This document shows, in pieces, positions 1 to 50,956 of a stretch of DNA of 64,000 nt (position 1 is the first letter of the stretch; each line of letters opens with the position of its first letter). Source of the DNA: Bimastos eiseni. Taxonomy: Eukaryota; Annelida; Clitellata; Crassiclitellata; Lumbricidae. The notes beneath the pieces are model-generated. The model did not search any database, had not been told where the DNA came from, and saw nothing but the letters and a program-made list of their open reading frames with translations. The stretch lies in assembly GCA_959347315.1 (NCBI GenBank), contig OY365809.1, positions 44,778,193 to 44,842,192 on the forward strand, read 5' to 3'. The translations under genes were made by a program, and so were the position numbers.

Positions 1-1144
1 AAGCATCGCATCAGAGAGCTTCCACAGCGGAGGTAATGACAAGACGGGTCCGGCTGTATTTTGTAATTTTTTTATTGTAATTGTAATGGAACACTTATAT
101 AGTGCCACTCAATATTAGAGGCACTCACAACTAAACACATAGGTAAACGGAGAACAGAAAAGTCTTCAGGCGCCTCTGGAAGGCAGAATGGGGAAGAGGG
201 AGCAACTCCTTCCGAAAGGGAAGGGGAGGCATTACAGCTGGTGGGACCCATATAGGCAAAACTTCTGTATTGAACCATGGCAGAAGTGTGCAAAGAGAGG
301 AACGAAGGGAAACCCGGTGCAGAATAGGGAAGACCCCAGCGCAGAGGGCCACAAGGTATTGTGTGGTATTTAAGTAGTTATTTTTATAGTGCTGCTCACT
401 GCTAGATCCTCTGTCTGGTTTCCAAGGCTCAGCTAGGCAGTGCCTCAAGATATCTATCTGACTATTTGCAAATATCTGCTATCTGTGACTTCATCTCATT
501 CTTTGCTCTCTGTTGATCGTCTTGATCTTTCTGTTCCTAGTACAAAGTCTGCCTTGGCCAAACATCGGGCATTTGCTGTCGTGGGTCCATCTGCAGCTGT
601 GGACATTAAGCGATGCTTCTGGTGATAAATTCCGAGAGTAGAGAAAGGCTTTGAGGAATGAGAGAGATGTCGGAAGAGACCGAGAAAGGATGGGAGTGTG
701 TTGAGACTGTGATGATGGAGCTTGACACAATGTGGGGCCTCGTTGGTTGGCTCAAGCCCGACACGCTCGTGAATAAGCTAGGTGCTCGTGGGGTAATCTT
801 TATGAGTAGGTCCCTGCCATAGAAAGAGATTTTCTGTGAACATTAGATTAGCACTGGCATTCAGCCAGCCATCCAGCCAGGCATTGGATAGTATCGTATC
901 ATATCTTTTTAGATCTATATAGCGCCTTTCGCAGAATAACTGTTCTGAGGTCCTCTCAGCACGGAAACCTCGGTGGAAAAGAATGAGAGGCTGATGGAGA
1001 GAAGCCAGTCATTAGTTTAGCCCTTAGTGATGGAGGAAGGTCATTCCAGGTAGACCCCTCAACAGCAAAAGCCTGCTATTGGGCAAGACTTTGTGTGCAT
1101 ACAATCCAGTTGATGTGGCTGTTGTTCTGTAATCGTCCCTGCAG
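1..1144. repeat. Upstream dynein intron with LINE 3' tails
   Basis: The stretch at about 70-380 translates on the minus strand as a typical CR1/L2-type reverse transcriptase tail ending FQRRLKTFLFSVYLCV. About 540-640 reads KHRAFAVVGPSA on the plus strand, again like such a tail. About 890-1075 is another interspersed element with a partner near 33760-33950. A dynein exon end at about 1-34 (before GTAATG) is possible but unproven. Confidence 0.5.
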
Positions 1145-40925
<39,781 letters not shown>

Positions 40926-41360
40926 ATCCTCTGGAGTGTTTAGTGGGCAGATAACATTCGGCTGTGTACGAGACGTTTGCAGTGTTGGAAAACAATCCAT
41001 TTATGGTGGAAAATTCGTGACGTTGGAAAAATCGTGTATGTTAGAAAATGTGTGTATGTATCATTGCAAGGAAGAGTGGTAAAGTTGATTTGTTTCTGCA
41101 ATGATTTAGTGGAGACTTGGTAACCATATTCATCTATTAATTGTAATCAGTATTTATTTTTATAGCTATTTATTTCTTGAAATGTCAAGAGTTTGGTAAT
41201 CATATCCTTCAGTGTTTCTCTGTGTCCTTGTCAGACATTTGAGTTGAGAGAGCTGCTCGCTCGGTGTTTTTGTTGTAGAAATGAGCTAGGGGCAGACAAT
41301 TTACATATCTTTGGTCAAAATCTAATGTTCTTGGTATGTTGCATGTGAAACCAATGTTGA

Positions 41361-41366
41361 ATTAAA
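41361..41366 (+). terminator. Possible polyadenylation signal of the dynein gene
   Basis: ATTAAA lies about 435 nt after the dynein stop codon. It is the first hexamer variant I noticed in this AT-rich 3' region. Transcript evidence would be needed to decide between it and other weak sites. Confidence 0.35.
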
Positions 41367-41489
41367 TTTGTCGTGTCTAAACATGTGTATGTGAAAATAA
41401 CATTAGAAAGTAAGCAACCTACCAAACTGCTGAGATAATGTTTAGGCATTATAACAATCAACTTCCTTCTATTTTCTCTGATTATTTCA

Positions 41490-41700
41490 TCCACTCATCT
41501 GAAGTTAATCTGTACACTCTGTGTGCGTCTAATACCGCCGATTTTCACCCCGACAAATGCTAGAAAATTTTCAGACACACTGGACCCATGATCTGGAATA
41601 GCTTGCCACCTATCCTTAGTTCACAACCTTCCACACATGTGCATTTAAAAAGAATTTATATGATTTTATAATTAATGACTACTTACCTAGTAATGTTTAA
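41490..41700 (+). repeat. LINE 3' tail
   Basis: The translation includes NARKFSDTLDP then MIWNSLPPILSSQPSTHVHL, resembling the reverse transcriptase C-terminus (WNSLP motif). It falls in the presumed dynein 3' UTR or just beyond. Confidence 0.55.
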
Positions 41701-42273
41701 AACTCTTCATATATTGCTTACACATTCTCCATCTTTCCTTTCTAATAGTCTCTTGCTCTTTACCTTTTTAGTTAACTGGTTAAGTCTCAAAACTAATTTA
41801 CAATTTTTATTACTTTCAAACAACCACATGTGTACTGAATCTTCTCATTAAAAGGTGACCCAACTAGCGGGACTACTGTCCCTTCAAGGTTTTTCTTCTC
41901 CCTTGCTCCTCTTGTTATTGTGAAATGTTGTTTTTATAGCTATATTGTGTTTATGGGAACAAGAAATATTATGGTTAACATAACTTACTGAACTGGAACA
42001 TTTTAGTTTAAAAAAAATAATTTGAACGATGTCGAGACCTGTGTTCAGACAAAGAGCTATGGGTTTGAATCCCCCAGTCATTCATTGACGACTAAAGCAC
42101 AGCTTTTTAAGAGTCGGATATTAATCATGACGTGCAGATGGTTAGAGGTCAGAATTTGTGAACGGATGAGACACACGTGGCAGTAAGTAAGGCATTTTAA
42201 TTACGTTGAAGTCATCACTTCAACCGTTGGACATGTTTCTTTGGATTTTCTGTGTATTAAAGTATATTTGACA

Positions 42274-42293
42274 TTTATTAAAACAAATTTATT
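42274..42293 (-). terminator. Pair of polyadenylation hexamers for OCIAD1
   Basis: On the minus strand AATAAA occurs twice, at 42288-42293 and 42274-42279, about 325-340 nt after the OCIAD1 stop codon at 42616-42618. Position and pairing fit a 3' end, but AT-rich sequence makes chance hits likely. Confidence 0.45.
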
Positions 42294-42615
42294 CAGTGTT
42301 TTAACCTCATTATACAGTAATCCATTTCGACCGCATTTCAATAATGATTGCCAGTCGTTGTCATCAAGATCAACCTAAACTACTTGATAGTTGCTCAATC
42401 CTTGTACAATGTGTAAATACACCTCCCACAACAGAGCATAAAGTATGCCATGCGAAAGAGCGAAGCAATGAACTGTACAGCTGCATAGTCAATTAGATAA
42501 TGCACTCAACGGCTGAGTTGATTACAGCAAACTTCATTTTTCTCCTTTTTCTCCTTTCCACGACTGCAAATATCGGAGATCTCGTTCACAGAAAATGAGC
42601 TACGAAAGACTTGGG

Positions 42616-45600
42616 CTATTCCACGACGTCGCCATATTTGTTCTTCCGGACTCCTGAAAGAAAACCGTCAATCAATTTTCACTCCAAACTAAAGCAAACC
42701 TTAAATTCACCCAACAGTGTTTTGCACCCGAGAGTAAACTAAATTTCAGTACCTGAGAGACACTTTTAAAATGTCCATATAATAATAACAATAAAATGAA
42801 TCGGGAGAGCCCATATTCAATTTTGTAAGAAATCCCTTGTCCCTGCAAAAAGCTAAAAATCAGTGAAATACATTTCGATCAGTTTTTTTAATGAATGTCA
42901 CTCAAAAATTAAAAAAAAGCATAAAATAAGTAGTTTACATATTTTCACGCATATAATTTTGCTGGTCAGATGCCATGAAGAAAATTCATTGTTTCTACTC
43001 ATTACGTCCTAATATTTTGTTGTACTACACTTAGCTTTGATCACAGGGTGATGTAGTAATTATTTACACTACTGTACATTTGTCATTGGCAACAAAGATT
43101 CTGAAGTCATTGGTATTACTGTAAGGCAAGTTACAACAGAAGAGGGTAAATGCCAAAAGAGGGAATATATGGGTAACAGAGGAGCCCAAAATAGGGTAAC
43201 AGGACAATTACCCCCGACGCAAATAACCTTCCGGACAATAACCCCCTAATAGTATAAGGGTAATACGACATACTTATATACATGCATGCATGCATGCATA
43301 CATACAAGATTGGACTCAAAAGATATATAAAGGATATGTGTCAATATGTGCTATCAGCTTAAATGTTTGACTGTCTGCAAACCATCTACTAATTTGAATC
43401 TAACGGTATTTGCGTTATATTTTCTATGGGGGGGGGGGTATTGTCCGGGAGGTTATTTGCATCGGGGGTAATTGTCCTAGATCACAAAATAGTTAGCTTA
43501 TCCACTTCAAGCTGCCCCTTCTTTCTTACAGACTGATCTTACTGAGGTAACCCTGATAACGGCTACAGTTTGGAGCACAATCTGTTGATGCCTTGTGCAG
43601 TTACTGCAGCACAATAAACGTTACTAATGGCCCATCCATATATTACATAATTAGTTACATTTGCGTACATACACATGTTTCTGTACCCTCACCTGCCATA
43701 ACCCCCCTTACACAAAATGGTCGAAATTAGAAAAAACCCTCCCCTCACTGGGTACATAATATGTTGATGGGCCCTAACTAAAATGAGAATAAACAATTAC
43801 CTTTCGACTCTGTTGTCCAAGATCCAGAGTTGGTTTGCTCCGAGGGCACGGGTGGCATTGCCCTTTGGTAGGATGGCGATTCCGCCGGTCCCCTGGGTGG
43901 TCCAGACCTGGATGCGTTTGCCTTCTGCTCATATTCTACTCGATTTCGATTTCTCAGCTCCTCGTACGTAGGACCCGACTTCTCGGCAGTCTGAGTGTCC
44001 GACCGCTGATACAAAGCTGTCTCTCCTAAGGACAAAAAATAGCGCCAACTGTCACATAAAATACCTCAACTGTCACATAAAATACCCCAGCTGTCATAAA
44101 AGAATCTGTTGCTAAAAATCAACTAGATCTGTCACATAAAACACCCATACAAGAACTGATGGGTATTTTATCATTTTACAAGTGTCACACAAAGTACCCC
44201 AAACTGTCACGTGAATTAGCCTATCTGTTGCTAAAATAAACCTTTTTACCATCATAGGGCTTAAGAATTTTTGCTAAATGGGTGCAGTTCTAGGGTGTAA
44301 GTATATGAACAGTTTTTCAAAGGATGCAAGCCTAACGAAGCTAGAAATAATTCAACTCACGATCCATTGACGGTCGGCGAGTGTCGTCCAACCCTTTGGC
44401 CTCCACAGTGTGACCCTCTGTGCCGAAGTCACTCTTGACGGCCCGACTTTTAGACTCCCACTCATCAGGAGCTCTGCCCTCCAGGCCAGGCAGCATTGCC
44501 CTACACACAAAAGAACTTGTATTTGTATTTTAAGTATTTGTAAGCGCTTCTAGTAGAGTGAACAATTATTACTGTCTTAGTCAGAATCGTCTGGGTTCTT
44601 AGCACATCTTTGGTGCAATGCAAAGTCAATTGTTTGCACAAGCGCTACAATTTATAACATGGGTGTCAAGCTTTTTTTAATGGTGGGCCAGCAGCAATAT
44701 TTAACAGAAAATGGCAGGCCAGGGTGTTGAAGGTGGAGTGAGGAATATGGGCCTGGAGTCTGGGAGAAGGATTTGACAAGCCTGTCCCATGAAAAAAATT
44801 TCAAAAGCAATTATTATATGGTACATTTGTGCAAACAGTCAAATTAGAGGCTAATAAAATCTTAATTTTGACCTTGAACATCATAAAATTTAGGCAAGGT
44901 CATGCAGGCCAAAAAAATATCTATTTAAGCATTTATAGTGCCTCTAGATAGTAGGGTGAACTGTTCAGAAGTGCTGCCAGTGTGCAAGGCCTGCGAAAAG
45001 AAGCAGGTCTTAAGAAAAGCAAAAGAGGATGAGAAACCGCCAGATAGAATTTTAGAGGGAACAGATTTAGAACGTAAATAGAATTTTAATGATCTTTTAA
45101 ATTTTTTTAGGCTAATGCCAAAAAAACTGTTCCATGCAAGCAGGAAAGCATTCCCAAATGTCTGTCAGTAGATTAAGTGAGATGGAATATCCTTACATGT
45201 CTCTCATGAACTCCACTCCTCGTTTTCCCTTTCGCATAGACTCAGCAAGGGCGCTGTTCTCCAGGCCGAGAATCTTCTCCCGGCATCGACCCTGGTACGA
45301 CATCTTACCCAGAAGGAATGCGGCCAAAGCAGCTCCTACAATTCAAATTCCAGCTTATGTACCGTCCTCTTCCCATTTTATTTGAGTTACATAATTAGTA
45401 CTTTACAAGTACTTGCACAGTAGTTGCTTAATAATTACTTAGGACTTACATAGTATCTAAATTAGGGCATAACCGAGTAGACAATTTTCACCGAGTACCG
45501 AATCCGAGTATTTGGATGAACTATTTTCCGGATTCAGGTACGAACCGAATAGTAGCGGCAAATCTGGCCAGCGACTGCAGCAAGTACCATCCGCAGGCAA

Positions 45601-47700
45601 AGCGTAATTAACCTGCCACATGCACAACCACGGAGAACTATCTATATAATCAATGCAGAGTCTGTAACAATATCCTTCATATGGTGTATTGTTGCACTCT
45701 TGGCTGTAACAATATATTTATTATTTAATAACTTTATTTGTGAAAAAAATGTCAAACCTTGTTATAAAATTTGAAATATGAAGTTATCAACAACGTCTTT
45801 ACTCTCAAGTGCTTACCGGAAAGTGGGTGGGAGCCAATTCAAGCGGGAAAACTACTGATTTGGTTGCCACCTGGGGAATGCAACCAAAAGAAATTAAAAT
45901 ATATAAAAATTAACATCATTATTTTAAAGAAAATTCAATGGAATGTTAAGTTCTTGTTTAATTAATCAATAACTGATATGTAAGTCCGTTAGCCCTACAT
46001 TTATTTGATGAAAAAATATTATTTTATCAAAAATTATTTTATCAAAAAAAGTTATTTTTAGTTATTTGCGGGTGTAACATTTGCCGAGGCGAATACTTCC
46101 GAATAGTCCAATATTCGGCCGAGGCGAATGTCCGAGGCGATTTCCGGTTATGCCCTAATCTAAATGCTACTTAATTAATACTTACATAATACCTAAAGTT
46201 TTCCACTTGCTTGGTTATTAGTAATTACCTAGTGTGTACATAGTACTGCTGAATTTTTGTCAATTAGTATTTGCTAATTAGAATTTTCCAATAAGAATTA
46301 TCCAACGAGAATTCTTCAATAATAAATTTCCAATTAGAATTTTCCAATAATAATTTTCCAACTACAATTTTCCAATTAGAATTTCCCAATTAGAATTTTC
46401 ACTAAACACAAACCTGTATACAGGTCTGCTGTTAACAACGGTAAAACTGCTCACCCATGTTTTTGAAAAGAGCTCCAAATCGAGGGTTTGGACTGAGAAA
46501 TCCTAAAAAAAACAGAGCACACATTCACAAAATGTAACATAAATAACAATTTTGTTTATTCATTACAAACTACATGAATTCAGTGTCTAATACTATAAAA
46601 CAATGGAACACCAAATCCAAGTTTCTATCAGGTCAATACGACAAGAAGATGTTGTAAGCATTTGATTAGCTAAGTTTCCCATTCATTGTGAATCTTAACT
46701 CTGTATGTGGCTGCAAATAAATCAGCCCTCCCAGACAAAAGGAAGCGCTTTAAATAGAGCATGGGTCATCATGTGAAAGAAGATTAAATGTACTATGTTT
46801 AAACCCATTATTATTCCCAACTGACTTAAAGTCGATAGAGCAATAATTTTCTGTATATACTAGCTTAAGAGACTGCTCATCTCGCTCTTCCTAAAGGGGA
46901 AACTAATCAGAGCAGAACATTTTTACAGGCATATCTGAATCTACATCAACACACATTGATGAGGAGCCTAATTGTTTTCCCAATCACACCTGTTGTTAAA
47001 GCGTCAATGTAATGTAATCGAACATTTCTATACTGCCCCTCAAGATACCTACCCTAGTCAGATATAGGGTAGGTTATAGCGCTGGCCTACACGATGCTAA
47101 CTGACATTTCTTATGGATAATTTACATCAGTTAGCAAAATGTAACAATAGAGAAGTAGATCACCTTTGTTAACCAGGATCTGTGTGGAACCAATGAAGAC
47201 GACTCCAAGAGGAACACCTGTAATACACAGAAGATGACGGGTAACTACAGGTAAAGGTATCACACCTGTTCTTACACCTACCTCCATGGGGCATAGAGTA
47301 ATCGTTCACACTTTGGCAGAAAAATGGGTTCGATTCAGGCATTCTTGTAAGGTTGACTAGTCCTTCATTCACTAAGTATTATGTAATGGGCGCCTTGCTT
47401 GGCTACTGACAGACTACTGACAGACAGGCTCCTGTCAAAACTTGCGTTCATACTATGGTTTCCCTAATGCTGGAATTAACTGCTCGCCTAAGTAGCCTGT
47501 CTACAAGAGACTATGTTTCCTATGTCCAAATTAGCCTCTTCTTCTTAAAAGCAGTGTGGGGATGATTTCAATCAATAAAACACAGGAGTAACAACAGCTG
47601 ACTAAATCATGACATGTTGAAAGTGCTTACATCGATACCAGAAACTTTCGCGGTTGCATTCTCTCAACACTCGCAGTTCTTCTGGACTCAGGGCAACACG
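42616..47700 (-). CDS. OCIAD1: OCIA domain-containing protein 1; seven exons, first coding exon not found
   Basis: Exons in transcript order: 47700-47631, 47217-47164, 46502-46455, 45335-45197, 44500-44361, 44025-43801 and 42653-42616 (stop TAG at 42616-42618). All junctions are GT..AG with matching phases and give 237 residues. The OCIA domain is clear: SPEELRVLRECNRESFWYR, then a hydrophobic segment VPLGVVFIGSTQILV, then SPNPRFG and a second one, AALAAFLLGKMSY, followed by CREKILGLENSALAESMRKG. The disordered tail has PTYEELRNRNRVEYEQ and ends in NKYGDVVE, both characteristic of OCIAD1 rather than OCIAD2. Family members are mitochondrial membrane proteins linked to respiratory complex assembly. 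The first placed exon starts at a full Arg codon (phase 0), so roughly 20 N-terminal residues lie upstream. It is tail-to-tail with the dynein gene. Confidence 0.92.
43201..43478. mobile_element. MITE-like fold-back element, 278 bp, about 40-bp TIRs
   Basis: The left arm starting AGGACAATTACCCCCGACGC pairs with the right arm ending GCATCGGGGGTAATTGTCCT; over 40 bp I count two mismatches. The right arm is preceded by a run of ten G. It has no coding capacity, and no clear target-site duplication was found. It lies between OCIAD1 exons 7 and 8. Confidence 0.7.
43801..44500 (-). CDS. OCIAD1: OCIAD1 exons 6-7 (numbered with an unseen exon 1): cytosol/matrix-facing disordered tail
   Basis: Exon 44500-44361 reads GLEGRAPDEWESKSRAV and on to a C that joins GA of the next exon to form Arg. 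Exon 44025-43801 reads SGPTYEELRNRNRVEYEQ, then Pro/Ser-rich sequence (SRSGPPRGPAESPSYQR) and ends in SK plus one base before GTAATT. The intron between them contains a tandem array with a TGTCACATAAAATA core. Confidence 0.9.
44040..44230. repeat. CTGTCACATAAAATACCCC repeat
   Basis: About seven degenerate units of 20-24 bp start immediately upstream of the OCIAD1 exon at 43801-44025 (minus strand). Confidence 0.75.
45463..46157. mobile_element. hAT-like non-autonomous DNA transposon, 695 bp, with TIRs and 8-bp TSD
   Basis: Perfect 13-bp terminal inverted repeats TAGGGCATAACCG / CGGTTATGCCCTA are flanked by a perfect 8-bp duplication ATCTAAAT at 45455-45462 and 46158-46165. The subterminal regions repeat GAGGCGAAT and CCGAATA motifs. 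No transposase frame was seen. 8-bp duplications are typical of hAT superfamily insertions. It sits in an OCIAD1 intron. Confidence 0.88.
46260..46410. repeat. AATTAGAATTTTCC repeat
   Basis: About nine degenerate 14-16-bp units lie in an OCIAD1 intron, near the exon at 46455-46502. Confidence 0.75.
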
Positions 47701-47886
47701 CTGCAAGCAAAAGCCATCAGCATTTATACATGCATGTAGGTAATTATATAGCGCCTTTCTAAAATATTATCTAAATTTCAAAAGATTTCTGCAGAAATCA
47801 GAAGCGTCTACAACATGGCCTGCGTATGGCATAATGTTGACACTACACACTTTACAGTTTTACATGCCTGCGTCACAGTTTATATC

Positions 47887-48595
47887 TAGAGCTGTACCGA
47901 TATAATTTTTTGTCGATTATGCCGGTACCGATAATTGCCAATTATTTCATTTGCTGATACCGATTATATAGCCAATTATTTCATTGTGTTTCCCAAGATG
48001 TCCAATTCTAAAAGAATGACCTACTGCTACTACCTATTGTTGTGATACAATTAAAACACTTGTTCCGTAGGAGACGTATACATGTAGTTGGGGACTAACC
48101 CTAGGCAGGCAATGATTAGGCACACAGCCCGCCATCGACCTTGCATGACGGAGGAGAGAAAAGAGATATCTATATAACTGGACGCCTCATTCTAACAAAC
48201 AAGCCAATGATGCCATTCCCACCCCCAGAAAAGCCACTTCTACGACCTGCCACTTTGGGCTAAAATACCGGCCAGTAGAGATGACATAACTGTGCCCAGG
48301 GTAATTAAGCCCTGCATAACAACTATGTTGACACTTTTCCACAGTTTATACTAGCACAATGCCTACTGGGTGGTCTGAAGTAGCCAGGCTATGGGAACGA
48401 AACGGAATGCTGGCCTTCACATACCCTATAATGTTCTTGTTGTCATTTTACTCTTAAATACAGAAAATATTATTACAAAATATAAAAAATTTAATATTGG
48501 CGCCGAATGTCTTACCGATATCCGCTACCGCCGATATCTCTATAATCGGCCCCGATTATGAGTGCTGCCGATGTATGATGTATCGTACAGCTCTA
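47887..48595. mobile_element. hAT-like non-autonomous DNA transposon, 709 bp
   Basis: The left end TAGAGCTGTACCGATA and right end TATCGTACAGCTCTA are inverted repeats with one gap. The flanks TTTATATC (47879-47886) and TTTATAGA (48596-48603) match at six of eight bases, as expected for a decayed 8-bp duplication. Both subterminal regions are rich in CCGATTAT/CCGATATC motifs. A related fragment is at about 49480-49530. Confidence 0.72.
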
Positions 48596-49529
48596 TTTAT
48601 AGATGTATAGACATATAGATGCTCAATGTCGCAACACATTACTTTTTAGTTAGTAAATTAAGTACTTGATTACACGTTAACATTTTATACTTCAGAAAAG
48701 CAATCAGAATATGGATAAAATTAAGTTGTCTGCTTACTTTTTAGCCTTGCGTAAGCCTTGCGTAATACATATCCACCGGCAGGCCATGCAATCGTGACAT
48801 CTTGTAAACGCAAACTTTTGCGTGTTGCAAACTTAGCAAATTTAGCAAACTATAAAATGACAGAGGGGGATTAAAGTGGCAGAGATTACAAGCTACAAAA
48901 TGTCATAATAATTGACCTGGCGTTGTCGGCTATCTTCATTTTGACCTTCATCGCTGTGAAGAACTTGGTTTTGTTGATGATCCGCCATCTTTCTGTTGCT
49001 AATGGTCAAATCTTAAACGACCCAAAGGCGTCCTACGCACGCCCAGAGACTTTCGTAAACTTGTTTTTTACCAGCATCAAACTAGCTCAGTCAAAACTTC
49101 AAAAGCAATTCCAGGGCGTCACATTGACACAAATGAACATGGCAGTTAGGTCCGATTCCTATGCTATTAAATTTCTGTTATCGTCATCGTGAACTTAAGA
49201 AATATGAGCTTAGCCTTCAAGTGGCGCTTTAGAAATTTGGAGATCACGATTACGATTTTTGCGTGTACACTACTCTACAGCTGTACGTAGGGATAGCACC
49301 CTTTGCTCATTAACATATCTGGCTCCGCTGAGCGGCGCTGACCTTCTGGAAACTGAACTCTGACCTCCCACGAACTATCCTTTGGACAGCCCCTCTGATT
49401 CGATACAGCGCTCTTGAATAAGCTGGAGCCCTGCGTTTAGCTTACGACTGGCACATTAAAAGTTTAGTGATTGTAACGATTATGATTAATTATGCCGATA
49501 CCCACTATAGCCAATTATTGAAATAGCCG

Positions 49530-50030
49530 ATGCCATCTATGAAGCCTTTATTTTCTTCAACCTTGATTCTGCATCCACCCACACATTCGCCCGTGCTGTC
49601 ACCAAAACCCCAAAGCATCACCATAATTTATATAACTCCTGTACTCAAATCACTTCGCTGGCTAAATATACCTGTAAGGATTGAATACAAAACCATTTCA
49701 CTGACGTGCAACATACTCCAATCTTCACAGCCACCATACACTGTATCTCCGTCAATTGTTCACGATTCAACCACAACGCTCAACTCGTTCCTCTTCCACC
49801 CTTACACTGCTTCGTCCTTCCGTCACCTCATCACTCAAATTTGCAAATCGTTCCATATCTACTGCTGCTCCGCCTCTTTGGAACAAACTCTCTCCAGCAT
49901 TAAGACAAATATAAGATCCATCGCACGAACTCACCAACGCCTCACCTAATTCTTGCCATCTCTTGAGCTCCTGTGTAGGTCTCTTGGACGGGCGCTATAT
50001 ATATATGCTCATAATGAATGAATGAATCTC
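49530..50030 (+). repeat. LINE (CR1/L2-type) 3' tail
   Basis: A frame at about 49865-49915 reads AAPPLWNKLSPALRQI, the diagnostic tail motif. The element ends in GGGCGCTATATATATATGCT and (ATGA)n. It lies between OCIAD1 and the receptor gene. Confidence 0.65.
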
Positions 50031-50814
50031 ATCGCAGGTTTTCCACTCAAAAGTGAACATTGCTTTTTCACAAATCCTATCCTGAATCCCCCTTCTGTCT
50101 GTTTGCCTGTCTATCTGCTGCCTGACTCTGAATTTCGACATCCCCCTCCTGTTTTAATTAAGCGCCTGTGAATAAGTTGGTTTCCGCGACTTGGCTTTTG
50201 TGGGCGCTGTAGAAATGCTGAGATTCTGATGATAATATCTTAGCTCGCGATTCAACTGCAACTGGCATTGTTCGTTCTAGCTGTTAACCCGTGAATAATG
50301 ACGGGTCATACTTGATTTTAACGTTGCTATTGTCGTGGCGAAGATACTTTGATGCAGAGCTAAAATAGGCCTACACATTACGTCGCGTGACAATTATCCA
50401 AAATCAAAAATTCCGAGAAAAACGAGTTGGAAGATTTTGGCGGGAAAGCGTCGTGTGAGAATATCTTGACGTATATCCCAAATAGACACTGTTATAGTTA
50501 GTTTTTGCTGAATTTCTTTAAAACGAAATCTCGTATATTTTAGTTATTTAAACTGAAAAAAGAAAACATATTGCCCGCTACATATAAACTCTAAACGCAT
50601 TTTCGAAAAAAGTGGAGATAGTAGGCCTATCTTCGAGATACGACAAGATAATTCTCACACAACGATTAATTAAACGAAACGGTCGACAAACTGTGCGTCA
50701 CCTACTGTAACAATGCAAGTTCGCAGTGATGAATTTAACTTTAATAACTGCATTTATACTTACATAGACGCGAATCGAAGGTCAGTTTACAGTTACTTTT
50801 GCAAATATTTAGGT

Positions 50815-50956
50815 CAACTTCTGTCCAATCACGCGCTTTTGCGCGCCAAATATGTAGGCCAACTTCTAATATTTCTGTCAACTTCCGTCCAATCACGCGT
50901 CTTAGATTCCACTTCCGTACAATCACGCGCCTTAGATGTGACGGACAAAGCACGTG
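50815..50956. promoter_or_regulatory. Candidate promoter: three tandem ETS-CCAAT-CGCG modules plus an E-box
   Basis: A module reading ACTTCYGTMCAATCACGCG occurs three times, at about 50816-50834, 50880-50898 and 50910-50928. Each combines a CTTCCG/CTTCTG ETS-like core, a CCAAT (or ACAAT) box and a CpG-bearing CACGCG tail. A CACGTG E-box lies at 50951-50956. This is in the gap between OCIAD1 and the receptor gene, where the OCIAD1 first exon is expected. ETS and CCAAT boxes are common in promoters of nuclear genes for mitochondrial proteins; the assignment to OCIAD1 is inference. A short repeat of transposon origin is the alternative. Confidence 0.4.

Larger units (their letters stand above)
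40926..42615. other. Convergent 3' region between dynein and OCIAD1
   Basis: No further coding exon was recognised. The left part should be the dynein 3' UTR. A LINE 3' tail lies at about 41490-41700. The right part should be the OCIAD1 3' UTR on the minus strand, with two minus-strand AATAAA hexamers at 42274-42279 and 42288-42293. Confidence 0.6.

Noticed and set aside
1..34. 3' end of a preceding dynein exon (ending CAGCGGAG before GTAATG)
   Set aside because: The donor is plausible, but eleven codons are too few to match to the family, and phase with exon 1145 could not be confirmed.
48740..48830. Minus-strand ATG frames before a GTAAGC donor as OCIAD1 exon 1
   Set aside because: They end in phase 2 or hit a stop, whereas the next OCIAD1 exon needs phase 0.
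48920..48955. Minus-strand MKVKMKIADNA frame before GTCAAT as OCIAD1 exon 1
   Set aside because: It leaves two bases (phase 2), incompatible with the exon at 47700, and its donor is weak.
48923..49192. 89-codon plus-strand frame (MSAIFILTFIAVKNLV...)
   Set aside because: It has no similarity I recognise, lies in a transposon-rich gap and lacks any splice context.
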